Virus record (IMG/VR): IMGVR_UViG_3300005253_000596
Location: 1-21,006 of that record
DNA: 21,006 nucleotides
Reading direction: 5' to 3' (one strand)
From: a virus
Shown one piece after another: positions 12,988-19,050 of this stretch. Position 1 is the first letter of the stretch, and each line of letters begins with the position of its first letter. Position numbers and translations under genes: made by a program. Under the pieces are notes generated by a model that was given only the letters and a program-made list of their open reading frames with translations, made no database searches and had not been told where the DNA came from.

Positions 12988-13071
12988 GGAGCCTACAGGA
13001 TTTGAACCTGTGGTGCCGTATGGCACTCACGCTTTCCAGGCGTGTGCAATAAGCCGCTCTGCCAAAGCTCC
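12988..13071 (-). tRNA. tRNA-Ser (GGA)
   Basis: A class II tRNA of 84 nt: acceptor GGAGC/GCTCC ends, anticodon stem CACGC/GCGTG with loop CTGGAAA, a long variable arm (GTGCC/GGCAC), and T arm ACAGG-TTCAAAT-CCTGT. GGA reads UCC and UCU. G73 follows, as usual for tRNA-Ser. CCA is not encoded. Confidence 0.93.
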
Positions 13072-13283
13072 ATTCATATCACTTTCAAAGTAGACCGATT
13101 AGAACAGCTTTCCATATTTTGACGGCGATCAACCCGCCCGTTCCGTACACGTTTTCCAGGAGCAACCCCGGCGAATGGTGGCGTAAGGTATCAGCATATC
13201 ATACGGCTAGTTCTAAATCCGGTCCAAACCCACAAGTTAACGTGTTGTGGGAACACGCGCGGGGCGACCACTCATTCTATAGT
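13072..13283 (-). ncRNA. Non-coding stretch with H-type pseudoknot, candidate RNA
   Basis: 212 bases between the dCMP deaminase stop and tRNA-Ser(GGA) contain no convincing minus-strand gene. The minus strand holds a compact H-type pseudoknot: CGTGTT/AACACG (13257-13252 with 13246-13241) and CCCAC/GTGGG (13251-13247 with 13233-13229). The stretch looks richer in G+C than the coding neighbours. I cannot define the RNA ends or a family. Confidence 0.4.
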
Positions 13284-13766
13284 TTATACAAAGGAATGAG
13301 ACTCTGTAAGACCTAAGCTTATATCTTCCGGCGTAAAATAGATTACTTTTACTCCTGCTTCTACATATAAGGATTCCGCTAGTTTCATATCTTCGAACCA
13401 TCGTTGTATGAAGGAACTATCTTTATCCCAATACGACACAACCCTTATAATACCAGCCTGAATGACGTGGACTGCGCAACGTGAACAAGACTGTCCAGGC
13501 CAATTGTAGAGAGTATAACCATTCAACTGCTCTCTAGCATTGATAATGGCGTTCAACTCACAATGAATTACCCTCTTATACTTCTCTTCCCGATTGTTTA
13601 ATAATTCTGGTGTATCTTCAATCTGTCTTGGAAATCCATTGAATCCCATTGAAGCAACTGTTTTATCTGATCTGACTATGACTGCACCTGTTTGCGTACT
13701 CGGATCTTTCGACCACGATGAAACCAAGGATGCTAATTCAAGAAACCGTATATCCCATTTTGTCAT
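13284..13766 (-). CDS. Deoxycytidylate (dCMP) deaminase
   Basis: This 160-residue zinc enzyme converts dCMP to dUMP and feeds thymidylate synthesis. Visible signatures are DPSTQTGAVIV (about residues 21-31), VIHCELNAI (about 67-75, HxE with the catalytic glutamate and a zinc histidine) and SCSRCAVHVI (about 94-103, the two zinc cysteines). The usual PCxxC proline is replaced. A GGAAGG site precedes the ATG. Together with the MazG-like and HAD proteins it points to control of the nucleotide pool. Confidence 0.9.
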   Translation of the reverse strand: MTKWDIRFLELASLVSSWSKDPSTQTGAVIVRSDKTVASMGFNGFPRQIEDTPELLNNREEKYKRVIHCELNAIINAREQLNGYTLYNWPGQSCSRCAVHVIQAGIIRVVSYWDKDSSFIQRWFEDMKLAESLYVEAGVKVIYFTPEDISLGLTESHSFV

Positions 13767-13782
13767 GTTTGCCTTCCATTAT

Positions 13783-13855
13783 GCTCACTATAGGACTTGA
13801 ACCTATGGCCTCTTCGATGTCACCGAAGCGCTCTGACCAACTGAGCTAAGCGAGC
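13783..13855 (-). tRNA. tRNA-Val (GAC)
   Basis: A 73-nt cloverleaf: acceptor GCTCGCT/AGTGAGC, D arm TAGCTCAGTTGGTCAGAG, anticodon stem CTTCG/CGAAG with loop GTGACAT (GAC, reads GUC and GUU), and T arm ATAGG-TTCAAGT-CCTAT. The upstream protein gene ends inside its first ten bases. CCA is not encoded. Confidence 0.93.
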
Positions 13856-14247
13856 GTTGTTCTCTTATGAAATTCTTCAGCGTTCTTTTCTACCTCAACC
13901 ATCCGGTCTTTATGCTCTTGGAGTTCGCTGGTATCTGAAAGCTTATTAGGATTGCTTTCGTCTTGAAGATATTCTAACGTCGTTAAAAATTCTTTGTCTG
14001 CCTCATTCGACGTGGCTCGAAGGTCACGCGAATAAAGAAATCTTCGTGCGTGTTCAATTCTAGTGCGTTCCTCTTCTGCTGTTTCCGGCACGATCACTCT
14101 TGTAGAATAATCTACAATATACTTCCACTGTTTGCCCGCATTTTTCCAATTTCTTTTGTGCCGCCACACAAGATACTTAGAATATAGTCTATTACTACCA
14201 ACGACGACAAGGCTACCCACAAACATTCCCAATGCAAATTCTAACAT
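13846..14247 (-). CDS. Membrane-anchored coiled-coil hypothetical protein
   Basis: This 133-residue protein has one N-terminal membrane segment (about residues 3-20) followed by a basic patch and a charged helical region. The start follows TGGAGG, downstream of the RNase P RNA. Its UAG stop is formed by bases 8-10 of tRNA-Val, so the last codons overlap that tRNA. Function unknown. Confidence 0.7.
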   Translation of the reverse strand: MLEFALGMFVGSLVVVGSNRLYSKYLVWRHKRNWKNAGKQWKYIVDYSTRVIVPETAEEERTRIEHARRFLYSRDLRATSNEADKEFLTTLEYLQDESNPNKLSDTSELQEHKDRMVEVEKNAEEFHKRTTLA

Positions 14248-14267
14248 AAAACCTCCACGATTAGATT

Positions 14268-14566
14268 GGTGATCTCATAGCCAGGATTTAGTTTTATGCC
14301 ATCATCTGTCTCACGAAGAAACTGGTCTCCGCGGCCTTTCGGCTGCCACAACCCGACTATCATAGGCTGAAAGTTTACCTAAGTCTGTTTGTGTTGCACT
14401 GCCCACATGGTATTTGTGGTTAGGCGAATATGGTGGTAATTTTTATGACCTTTACTCTTATTATCGGGACGGTCAAGCGAGAACCACATTCTCCCACATC
14501 TTTCGGCAGTGTCCTGAGCTTCCTCTATTCCTATGGATTCATAAGAACAGCGATGGCTCGATCACC
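14268..14566 (-). ncRNA. rnpB: RNase P RNA (rnpB), compact form
   Basis: RNase P RNA is the ribozyme that removes 5' leaders from tRNA precursors. The core helices are present. P1 is GGTGATC/GATCACC, P2 is GCCATC/GATGGC, and P3 is an 11-bp hairpin. P4 is AGC-U-CAGGA paired with TCCTGGCT, with the bulged U (14517) exactly where the universal P4 bulge lies. Conserved stretches also fit: GAGGAAGCTCAGGAC (region I), CAGTGCAACA (region II, 14401-14392), AGGTAAAC (III), AGATGATGG (IV) and AAATCCTGGCTA (V). At about 299 nt it is shorter than the E. coli RNA. It starts three bases after the tRNA-Ile and ends just before the next gene's leader. Confidence 0.92.
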
Positions 14567-14569
14567 AGT

Positions 14570-14643
14570 CCGCCTTGAAAGATTTGAACTTTCGACCCCG
14601 CACTTATCAGGCGCGTGCTCTAACCAGACTGAGCTAAAGGCGG
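14570..14643 (-). tRNA. tRNA-Ile (GAU)
   Basis: A 74-nt cloverleaf: acceptor CCGCCTT/AAGGCGG, D arm TAGCTCAGTCTGGTTAGAG, anticodon stem CGCGC/GTGCG with loop CTGATAA (GAU, reads AUC and AUU), and T arm GAAAG-TTCAAAT-CTTTC. It abuts a protein stop codon at its 5' end and the RNase P RNA at its 3' end. CCA is not encoded. Confidence 0.94.
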
Positions 14644-14811
14644 TTAAAAATCAACATATATTATTCTTGAGACCAATGGTATCAAGATGAAAATATAAAA
14701 TAATGGAGACACAAGTGCTCCAAGCGATATTATGGTCGCCGCTGGAATAAAGAAAGTTAAAAACCTTCTTGTATCTGGTAGACCATCATACCATTTATGT
14801 AACTTTTTCAT
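14644..14811 (-). CDS. Small two-segment membrane protein
   Basis: This 55-residue protein has a basic N-terminus (MKKLHKWYDG) and two hydrophobic stretches (about residues 17-32 and 34-50). The ATG at 14811 lies two bases past the acceptor stem of tRNA-Ser(GCU) and has no ribosome binding site. The TAA ends exactly one base before tRNA-Ile. It therefore fills the whole gap between two tRNAs. Upstream extensions would only translate the tRNA. Function unknown. Confidence 0.6.
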   Translation of the reverse strand: MKKLHKWYDGLPDTRRFLTFFIPAATIISLGALVSPLFYIFILIPLVSRIIYVDF

Positions 14812-14813
14812 AC

Positions 14814-14899
14814 GGAAACGGTGGGGTTCGAACCCACGGAACACTTGCATGTCCTACTGGTTTAGCAAACCAGCTCCTCAGGCCATCCGGATCATTTCC
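14814..14899 (-). tRNA. tRNA-Ser (GCU)
   Basis: A class II tRNA of 86 nt: acceptor GGAAATG/CGTTTCC with G73, anticodon stem CTGGT/ACCAG with loop TTGCTAA (GCU, reads AGC and AGU), a long variable arm, and T arm GTGGG-TTCGAAC-CCCAC. The sulfotransferase gene ends within its acceptor strand. CCA is not encoded. Confidence 0.93.
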
Positions 14900-15542
14900 C
14901 AAACTCAAAACCAAATGCTTCTATATCTTCTGCGTAATATTCAGCTACAAGGTCAACAATCTTTGAATCTTTGTAAAGCTCTGTATAGTCTCTTTCACTT
15001 TCAGGAAGTAGGCGCGGTCCCGAATGTCCGTGTAACTCATCTAAACAACCCACCTTGGTGCGAAGTTCTTCCCAATCCTTGGCTAATGTCTCAAAACGTA
15101 AAACAAAATCAAGTGTATTCAAATCTTTGGGAAGAAATCGTATACACGGTGCCCAATGATGATTTCTACAACCTTCATTAAACATACGTATAACAAAATC
15201 TTCAAACGACTTTATTTTTCCAAACAATGCATTACCAATATCAAGCCGGCTCTTGTATGCCTTACGGTATGATACTAATAGATAATTAGAAACTACACGT
15301 TTCCACGGATTTCTTACTACTGTAAAGGAAAAACAATCTTCCGGAACGTCGTTTTCGTTTCCCACATCACAAGGTCTAAATAGTCCGGCTATGCGAGGCG
15401 CATCAAACGATTCAAGAGTTTTTTTAATACTAGAACTTGCACACCGTGGAGTTTCGTAATAAACTACACGTTCCTTCTCATTGTAATGAACAAAAGAAAC
15501 ATTAGGACATATACACGGTTTAAAATCACAATCCCACTTCAT
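14892..15542 (-). CDS. Sulfotransferase family protein
   Basis: This 216-residue protein has the two PAPS-binding signatures of sulfotransferases. These are TPRCASSSIKKTL (about residues 31-43, the 5'-phosphosulfate-binding loop) and FTVVRNPWKRVVSNYL (about 73-88, the 3'-phosphate-binding RNP segment). The family transfers sulfate from PAPS to sugars or other acceptors. Phage members could modify capsular or surface glycans. The UGA stop lies inside the acceptor strand of tRNA-Ser(GCU). Confidence 0.85.
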   Translation of the reverse strand: MKWDCDFKPCICPNVSFVHYNEKERVVYYETPRCASSSIKKTLESFDAPRIAGLFRPCDVGNENDVPEDCFSFTVVRNPWKRVVSNYLLVSYRKAYKSRLDIGNALFGKIKSFEDFVIRMFNEGCRNHHWAPCIRFLPKDLNTLDFVLRFETLAKDWEELRTKVGCLDELHGHSGPRLLPESERDYTELYKDSKIVDLVAEYYAEDIEAFGFEFGK

Positions 15543-15627
15543 TTACAACCCTGCTTCCATAGAGATAAGAAGCGTGAGGCGGGCAATTTTGCCGAGTAAA
15601 CTTTTTTGAATGACTGATAAGGTCTTT

Positions 15628-15768
15628 CTACTTACTTAAGCTTCTACTTTTCTTACCTGGACGATTCTGAGGTAGTAGTGTTTGAGCTGTAAGTTTAGTG
15701 TCCCTACCAAATGCATTAAGCCGTCCTACAGCACGTTCGCCCTCCAGAGTAGGACTGGGCCGCCGCAT
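15628..15768 (-). CDS. Possible 46-residue basic protein
   Basis: A frame from the ATG at 15768 encodes a basic, Arg/Lys/Leu-rich peptide (starts MRRPSPTLEGERAVG, ends GKKSRSLSK) and stops at UAG. AAAGG directly abuts the ATG, so the spacing is poor. A 7-bp helix (GTCCTAC/GTAGGAC) lies inside it, so the stretch could instead be a structured RNA. The remaining bases from 15543 to 15627 hold only the leader of the sulfotransferase gene. Confidence 0.35.
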   Translation of the reverse strand: MRRPSPTLEGERAVGRLNAFGRDTKLTAQTLLPQNRPGKKSRSLSK

Positions 15769-15800
15769 CCTTTAGTTTACTGATTTCACCTCACGACAAA

Positions 15801-15874
15801 TATCCCTAGAGGGACTCGAACCCCCGACTTCTCCGTTCGTAGCGGAGCACTCTGTCCAGCTGAGCTATAGGGAC
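15801..15874 (-). tRNA. tRNA-Arg (ACG)
   Basis: A 74-nt cloverleaf including A73: acceptor GTCCCTA/TAGGGAT, D arm TAGCTCAGCTGGACAGAG, anticodon stem CTCCG/CGGAG with loop CTACGAA (ACG; A34 would need deamination to inosine to read CGU, CGC and CGA), and T arm GGGGG-TTCGAGT-CCCTC. CCA is not encoded. Confidence 0.93.
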
Positions 15875-15879
15875 ATGAA

Positions 15880-16861
15880 AGGTTGAGACTATACCTTTTC
15901 TGGTGCCACTTTTGTCGGATTATCCACCCAGCGTCCCCGCTGAGGGTTCCCGCTTTGTCCACATACCCATCGGATATGTTTGACACCAAGACTGCCTTTT
16001 TTTTCCAGTAGTGGGGGCTTAGCCACTATATCGACAGGCGTGCTCGATGTTTCGATTTCCGTGAGCCTTGCGGGCTCTTAATGGCGGCTAAACCAAACGT
16101 GCATTTCTACATCAACGGTGCGATTCCCTTGGGAGGAATCTCCCGCCCCTGTTACTCCGAAGAGTCAAGGGTTTAAGCCTTTTTTCTTCCTGTCGCTGAG
16201 TCGGTCTTTCCATTTTTGGGGATAAGCGTCGGGATTGAACCGACAACCGTTCGTCATCAATACGAATGCTCTACCAATTGAGCTAGATTATCTAACCTAC
16301 CTATGAAGTGCCGACTCGGTGATTCCAATTCCTTTTGGGAATAAGAATGTCACACTCCATTGCTGACGTTCACTGACGCTACTAGTCCTGACTTCAAGAG
16401 ACACAGGCCAATTAACTCCACTCTGATATAGCAACTCTCGTCGCCGTGGAATCGACCCTTCCCTATGATCATACTGTTAAGTTCTTGTGCTTCCACACTT
16501 GAACAAAACAACCGTATTCCTTACCAATCTACCGTCGCGTAGGGGTGTATAGGGAGCCCGGCACTACCCGTCAGACTTCACAATCCTCGCTTCCGTTCGC
16601 TACCCGACCTTTCGGAAGGATCATCACTACTAGGGCGATAGGAGTGTGTTTTTCCCCTAACTACGCTTCCAGCCTATTTCCAACTCTTTCGAGCTGAAAC
16701 TGCGACATCGCTGCCGCAATGGTGGAACTTGATTGGATGGACCATCCGAAGATGGTGCGGGTTGGTAGGCCTCACCGCCTTACACCAGTTGCCTAGTGCT
16801 ATCTTTTGCCCGAAGGCTAGGAACCCAAACGTCCCTATAATTCAATTGTCAAAGAGCGAAG
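15880..16861 (-). ncRNA. Giant structured RNA, GOLLD/ROOL-like, with embedded tRNA
   Basis: Nearly 1 kb downstream of a consensus promoter lacks any convincing gene but is dense in RNA helices on the minus strand. Examples are hairpins closed by UUCG (GCC-TTCG-GGC at 16820s; ACCATC-TTCG-GATGGT at 16740s), a GNRA-type CAGCG-GGGA-CGCTG, CATATCC/GGGTATG with a 3-base loop, and ATTCC-CAAAA-GGAAT. A complete tRNA sits inside one arm, closed by GAGTCGG/CCGACTC. Size, phage setting, nearby tRNAs and an inserted tRNA match the GOLLD class (ROOL is the alternative). I cannot run the covariance model, and the 3' end is approximate. Confidence 0.65.
16221..16292 (-). tRNA. tRNA embedded in the giant RNA, anticodon UGA by structure
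   Basis: A 72-nt class I cloverleaf: acceptor GATAATC/GCTTATC with one mismatch, D arm GCTCAATTGGTAGAGC, perfect anticodon stem TTCGT/ACGAA with loop ATTGATG, and T arm GTCGG-TTCAATC-CCGAC. By position the anticodon is UGA (Ser codon UCA), yet there is no long variable arm, and base 37 is U rather than a purine. Uniquely here, C73 is followed by an encoded CCA (16219-16217). Its decoding identity is doubtful. Confidence 0.75.
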
Positions 16862-16867
16862 GTTTCA

Positions 16868-16896
16868 AATATACTACAAAACCTCTAGTTTGTCAA
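16868..16896 (-). promoter_or_regulatory. Consensus sigma70 promoter for the giant RNA
   Basis: Minus strand TTGACA (16896-16891), a 17-base spacer and TATATT (16873-16868). It lies 14 bases past the stop of the exonuclease gene and points into the non-coding region, with a predicted start near 16861. This is the same promoter type as before the sigma-factor and kinase operons. Confidence 0.88.
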
Positions 16897-16909
16897 GCTT
16901 TTCTGATAA

Positions 16910-17455
16910 CTACAGATTTAACAATATCTTAGCTATCATCAAACTATCGTCAATTCCTCGGTGAGGCGTTCCCTCAAAATCAAGTCCAACGTGTCTGAGC
17001 GCCTTACGAACCCCACAGTTAAATCCATACTTCCAACAGAATTTGGATTTGATATTCAAGTAGTTCATATTGAAGGGACTTCGAATATTCTCTCGCTGAC
17101 ATTGGCGGAGAATAATATCCCTATCGTAACAATCCCAACTTGCCCACAGATTTCTGTTACACCGATACTCGGTTCTGAGAATATCTAGAGCCTCACTATA
17201 GGAGATTCCGTTTTTCTCAACAAACTTTGGCGTGAGCGTGGTCAACTGCGTACAAAAATCACTAATCTCTGTAGTGGTTGGACGTACTATAATTGACCGT
17301 GACTCTACAATCTCTTTGTCAGGCATTGAAATCGTTGTGAGCCCAAACTCAATAATCTCGTTCTTCCTCTCCTCAGCAGGCGTACCACTTGGCGGGTTTC
17401 TCTCCCAGCAAGTTGCCTCGCAGTCGATCACTAAACATAACTTCGGAGTAGACAT
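16910..17455 (-). CDS. DEDDh-type 3'-5' exonuclease
   Basis: This 181-residue protein matches the DnaQ-like exonuclease fold of the ERI-1/KapD group. Motif I is LVIDCEATCWE (about residues 7-17, D and E bind metal), with EIIEFG at about 33. Motif II aspartate lies in SWDCYDRD (about 105-112). Motif III is HRGIDDSLMIAKIL (about 164-177, catalytic H and D). This subgroup trims RNA 3' ends, which would suit a locus full of tRNAs and structured RNAs (inference). It ends in UAG just before the giant-RNA promoter. Confidence 0.88.
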   Translation of the reverse strand: MSTPKLCLVIDCEATCWERNPPSGTPAEERKNEIIEFGLTTISMPDKEIVESRSIIVRPTTTEISDFCTQLTTLTPKFVEKNGISYSEALDILRTEYRCNRNLWASWDCYDRDIILRQCQRENIRSPFNMNYLNIKSKFCWKYGFNCGVRKALRHVGLDFEGTPHRGIDDSLMIAKILLNL

Positions 17456-17456
17456 T

Positions 17457-18065
17457 TTACTTTTTCACTTTCCATCCACCATAACAGGATTTTTGTCGAT
17501 TTGAAATAATAGCCCACATACCATTTCTATTAAGATCATGTTCTCTGCAAAATCTTGCAAGATTAACTATATTGTATTCTTTACCCTGAGGGTTAAGTAC
17601 TATTGGATAATCTCGTTTTGATCGTTTATCTTGCTCTTTCTTAGTAAACTTTCTTCCTACAAGCCCTTGGCTAATCCTTTTGCGTTCCTCTTTTGTCCAA
17701 GCGCGACCTTTATTCCAAGGAATCCTTCCCTGTAACTTCTGTTTGGTACTGTCAGATAATTTTCCATTGCGGCCGCCCTCTCTAATATTGTAACCATGAT
17801 CTGGGTTTCTAGCATTAAACTTATCAATGTAGTATATTTCAAGATAATTTAACCTATCAATAGAATCTATATCATCCTCTATCACTGAAAATTCAAAGTT
17901 TGATTCACCATATCGTCGCCAGGCATTCTGCAAATGAGGATTATCATGTGTTTTCTGCCGCAGTTTTCTTTTATGATCTGACCATCTATAGTTTACATTT
18001 CTTTGGACCGTTTGCCCTATCAAACGCTTGCCGTTGATTTTATTCCTTATTTCGTAAATGAACAT
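17457..18065 (-). CDS. GIY-YIG homing endonuclease
   Basis: This 202-residue protein has a GIY-YIG nuclease domain: FIYEIRNKINGKRLIGQT (residues 2-19, the two motif halves slightly diverged), the catalytic arginine in YRWSDH (about 27), and the metal-binding glutamate in YLEIYYIDKF (about 74-83). NUMOD3-type repeats follow (LSDSTKQKLQGRIPWNKG; TKEERKRISQGLVGRKFT), then a NUMOD1-like C-termin. It is inserted between the exonuclease gene and a small gene, overlapping the latter by 19 bases, as expected for a free-standing SegB-like mobile element. Confidence 0.88.
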   Translation of the reverse strand: MFIYEIRNKINGKRLIGQTVQRNVNYRWSDHKRKLRQKTHDNPHLQNAWRRYGESNFEFSVIEDDIDSIDRLNYLEIYYIDKFNARNPDHGYNIREGGRNGKLSDSTKQKLQGRIPWNKGRAWTKEERKRISQGLVGRKFTKKEQDKRSKRDYPIVLNPQGKEYNIVNLARFCREHDLNRNGMWAIISNRQKSCYGGWKVKK

Positions 18066-18277
18066 TGTATAGGTTTAATAAATCCCTTGTAACTTATTAG
18101 AGGATGGTGTTCATCCCCAAATTCCATTTCTATCTTATTAGAAAAACGGACTCTTATATACCTGCGTTGTACCCAAATGTATCTATCATATACCTCACCC
18201 TCGGTGCCTTTCGGAACAAGCATCTTCATATCTTTGCCGGTTCCTTCATAGATGTTTTTTATAGCCTTGACTTTCAC
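18047..18277 (-). CDS. Small beta-rich hypothetical protein
   Basis: This 76-residue protein starts at GTG. The segment MLVPKGTEGEVYDRYIWVQRRYIRVRFSN looks like an SH3- or KOW-type small barrel. The same kind of 'PKG-x-x-GE-(V/I)' turn followed by a V-K/R-F strand is seen in the protein at 19799-20044. The ribosome binding site is weak. The gene is overlapped by the GIY-YIG endonuclease. Function unknown. Confidence 0.6.
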   Translation of the reverse strand: MKVKAIKNIYEGTGKDMKMLVPKGTEGEVYDRYIWVQRRYIRVRFSNKIEMEFGDEHHPLISYKGFIKPIQCSFTK

Positions 18278-18307
18278 GTTGCTCTAGCTTCAATCAATTG
18301 ATTCTTT

Positions 18308-18463
18308 TCAGTTTCCCATGGTGTCCCGATTAGCAATCTTGGTGTAAGGTGCTGCACCGTAACACTTCTTACCGTCCGGCATGCCGTCACCAGTGCGAAC
18401 ACCAGATTTCCAATTCCAACTATTTGGAATGTCGCGGACTCTGTTACCACTTTTAGTTCCCAT
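18308..18463 (-). CDS. Small hypothetical protein (51 residues)
   Basis: The ATG follows a strong GGAGGTGG site seven bases upstream. The 51-residue product starts MGTKSGNRVRDIPNSWNW and contains a short Gly/Lys-rich middle (TGDGMPDGKKCYG); it ends in UGA. Its first codons repeat the sequence that ends the upstream gene (20-bp direct repeat at 18447-18466 and 18494-18513). No function recognised. Confidence 0.65.
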   Translation of the reverse strand: MGTKSGNRVRDIPNSWNWKSGVRTGDGMPDGKKCYGAAPYTKIANRDTMGN

Positions 18464-18513
18464 TTTCAAACCACCTCCGTGTCGCATGATGTTCCACTCT
18501 TAGTTCCCATTTT
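18447..18513. repeat. 20-bp direct repeat pair
   Basis: A 20-base sequence occurs at 18447-18466 and again at 18494-18513 with one mismatch (minus-strand core AAAATGGGAACTAA followed by AAGTGG or GAGTGG). One copy is the end of the gene at 18500-18694; the other is the start of the gene at 18308-18463. A small local duplication is likely. Confidence 0.7.
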
Positions 18514-18694
18514 TATTCTCCACTTTTAGTCTTATAATAATTTCATTTCCTGGTTCAAAATAACGACAACTGGGCTCACACTCTCCCTTAAGTGGATCTA
18601 GTTCTCGAACCGGTTGGTTTATTTCTAATAAACTCAAAGAACCGTTTTCTAATTTATCGAGTAATGATCTAACTGCTTCAACCCCTATTGTCAT
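18500..18694 (-). CDS. Small hypothetical protein (64 residues)
   Basis: I use the ATG at 18694 (GAGG nine bases upstream) instead of a TTG at 18709. The 64-residue protein starts MTIGVEAVRSLLDKLENG and has two cysteines (GECEPSCRYF) in the middle. It follows tRNA-Arg(CCU). Unknown function. Confidence 0.6.
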   Translation of the reverse strand: MTIGVEAVRSLLDKLENGSLSLLEINQPVRELDPLKGECEPSCRYFEPGNEIIIRLKVENKNGN

Positions 18695-18713
18695 TTTCAA
18701 TTTCCTCAAAATA

Positions 18714-18787
18714 TGTCCCTAGGAGGAATCGAACCCCCAGCCTGTCGCTTAGGAGGCGACCGCTCTGTCCAGTTGAGCTATAGAGAC
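18714..18787 (-). tRNA. tRNA-Arg (CCU)
   Basis: A 74-nt cloverleaf with A73: acceptor GTCTCTA/TAGGGAC, D arm TAGCTCAACTGGACAGAG, anticodon stem GTCGC/GCGAC with loop CTCCTAA (CCU, reads AGG), and T arm GGGGG-TTCGATT-CCTCC. CCA is not encoded. Confidence 0.93.
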
Positions 18788-18791
18788 TTAA

Positions 18792-18864
18792 TACTCCTGG
18801 AGGGAGTCGAACCCATCGTCGCAACGTTCGAAGCGTTGAATGCTTTCCATTACACCACAGGAGC
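18792..18864 (-). tRNA. tRNA-Arg (UCG)
   Basis: A 73-nt cloverleaf with A73: acceptor GCTCCTG/CAGGAGT, D arm TGGTGTAATGGAAAGCA, anticodon stem CAACG/CGTTG with loop CTTCGAA (UCG, reads CGA), and T arm GATGGGTTCGACTCCCTC. CCA is not encoded. Confidence 0.92.
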
Positions 18865-18867
18865 GTG

Positions 18868-19050
18868 TCATTCTTGTTTATCTAACTTACAATCCAGAAT
18901 TTCTTGAAGCCGTTTTGCAATTGACTCAATGTTTGCTATCCCTATGCTTCCATCTTCATCATAATTAGCAGCTCCGACAAAATCGTCTCCATACCACAAC
19001 TCAACACTCTCATATGAGTCTGAGTAAATTAGCTTAAGATCGTTACTCAT
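18868..19050 (-). CDS. Small acidic hypothetical protein
   Basis: I choose the ATG at 19050, which overlaps the upstream stop as ATGA. The 60-residue product is acidic (SDSYESVELWYGDD; NYDEDGSIG) and ends three bases before tRNA-Arg(UCG). No known family. Confidence 0.6.
   Translation of the reverse strand: MSNDLKLIYSDSYESVELWYGDDFVGAANYDEDGSIGIANIESIAKRLQEILDCKLDKQE

Noticed and set aside
12941-13000. Short ATG frame (MKKRGLRQL) just before the HAD motif
   Set aside because: It is in a different frame and stops after nine codons; it cannot serve as the HAD start without a frameshift, for which there is no slippery site.
13119-13316. Plus-strand frame of 65 codons in the 13072-13283 gap
   Set aside because: It extends into the dCMP deaminase gene on the other strand, has no ribosome binding site and no recognisable protein features.
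14732-15181. Plus-strand open frame of 149 codons
   Set aside because: It runs antisense through tRNA-Ser(GCU) and the sulfotransferase gene; its sequence is translated tRNA and reverse-strand coding sequence.
15786-15989. Minus-strand frame of 67 codons
   Set aside because: It reads through tRNA-Arg(ACG) and the 3' part of the giant RNA; it has no ribosome binding site and typical 'translated tRNA' sequence.
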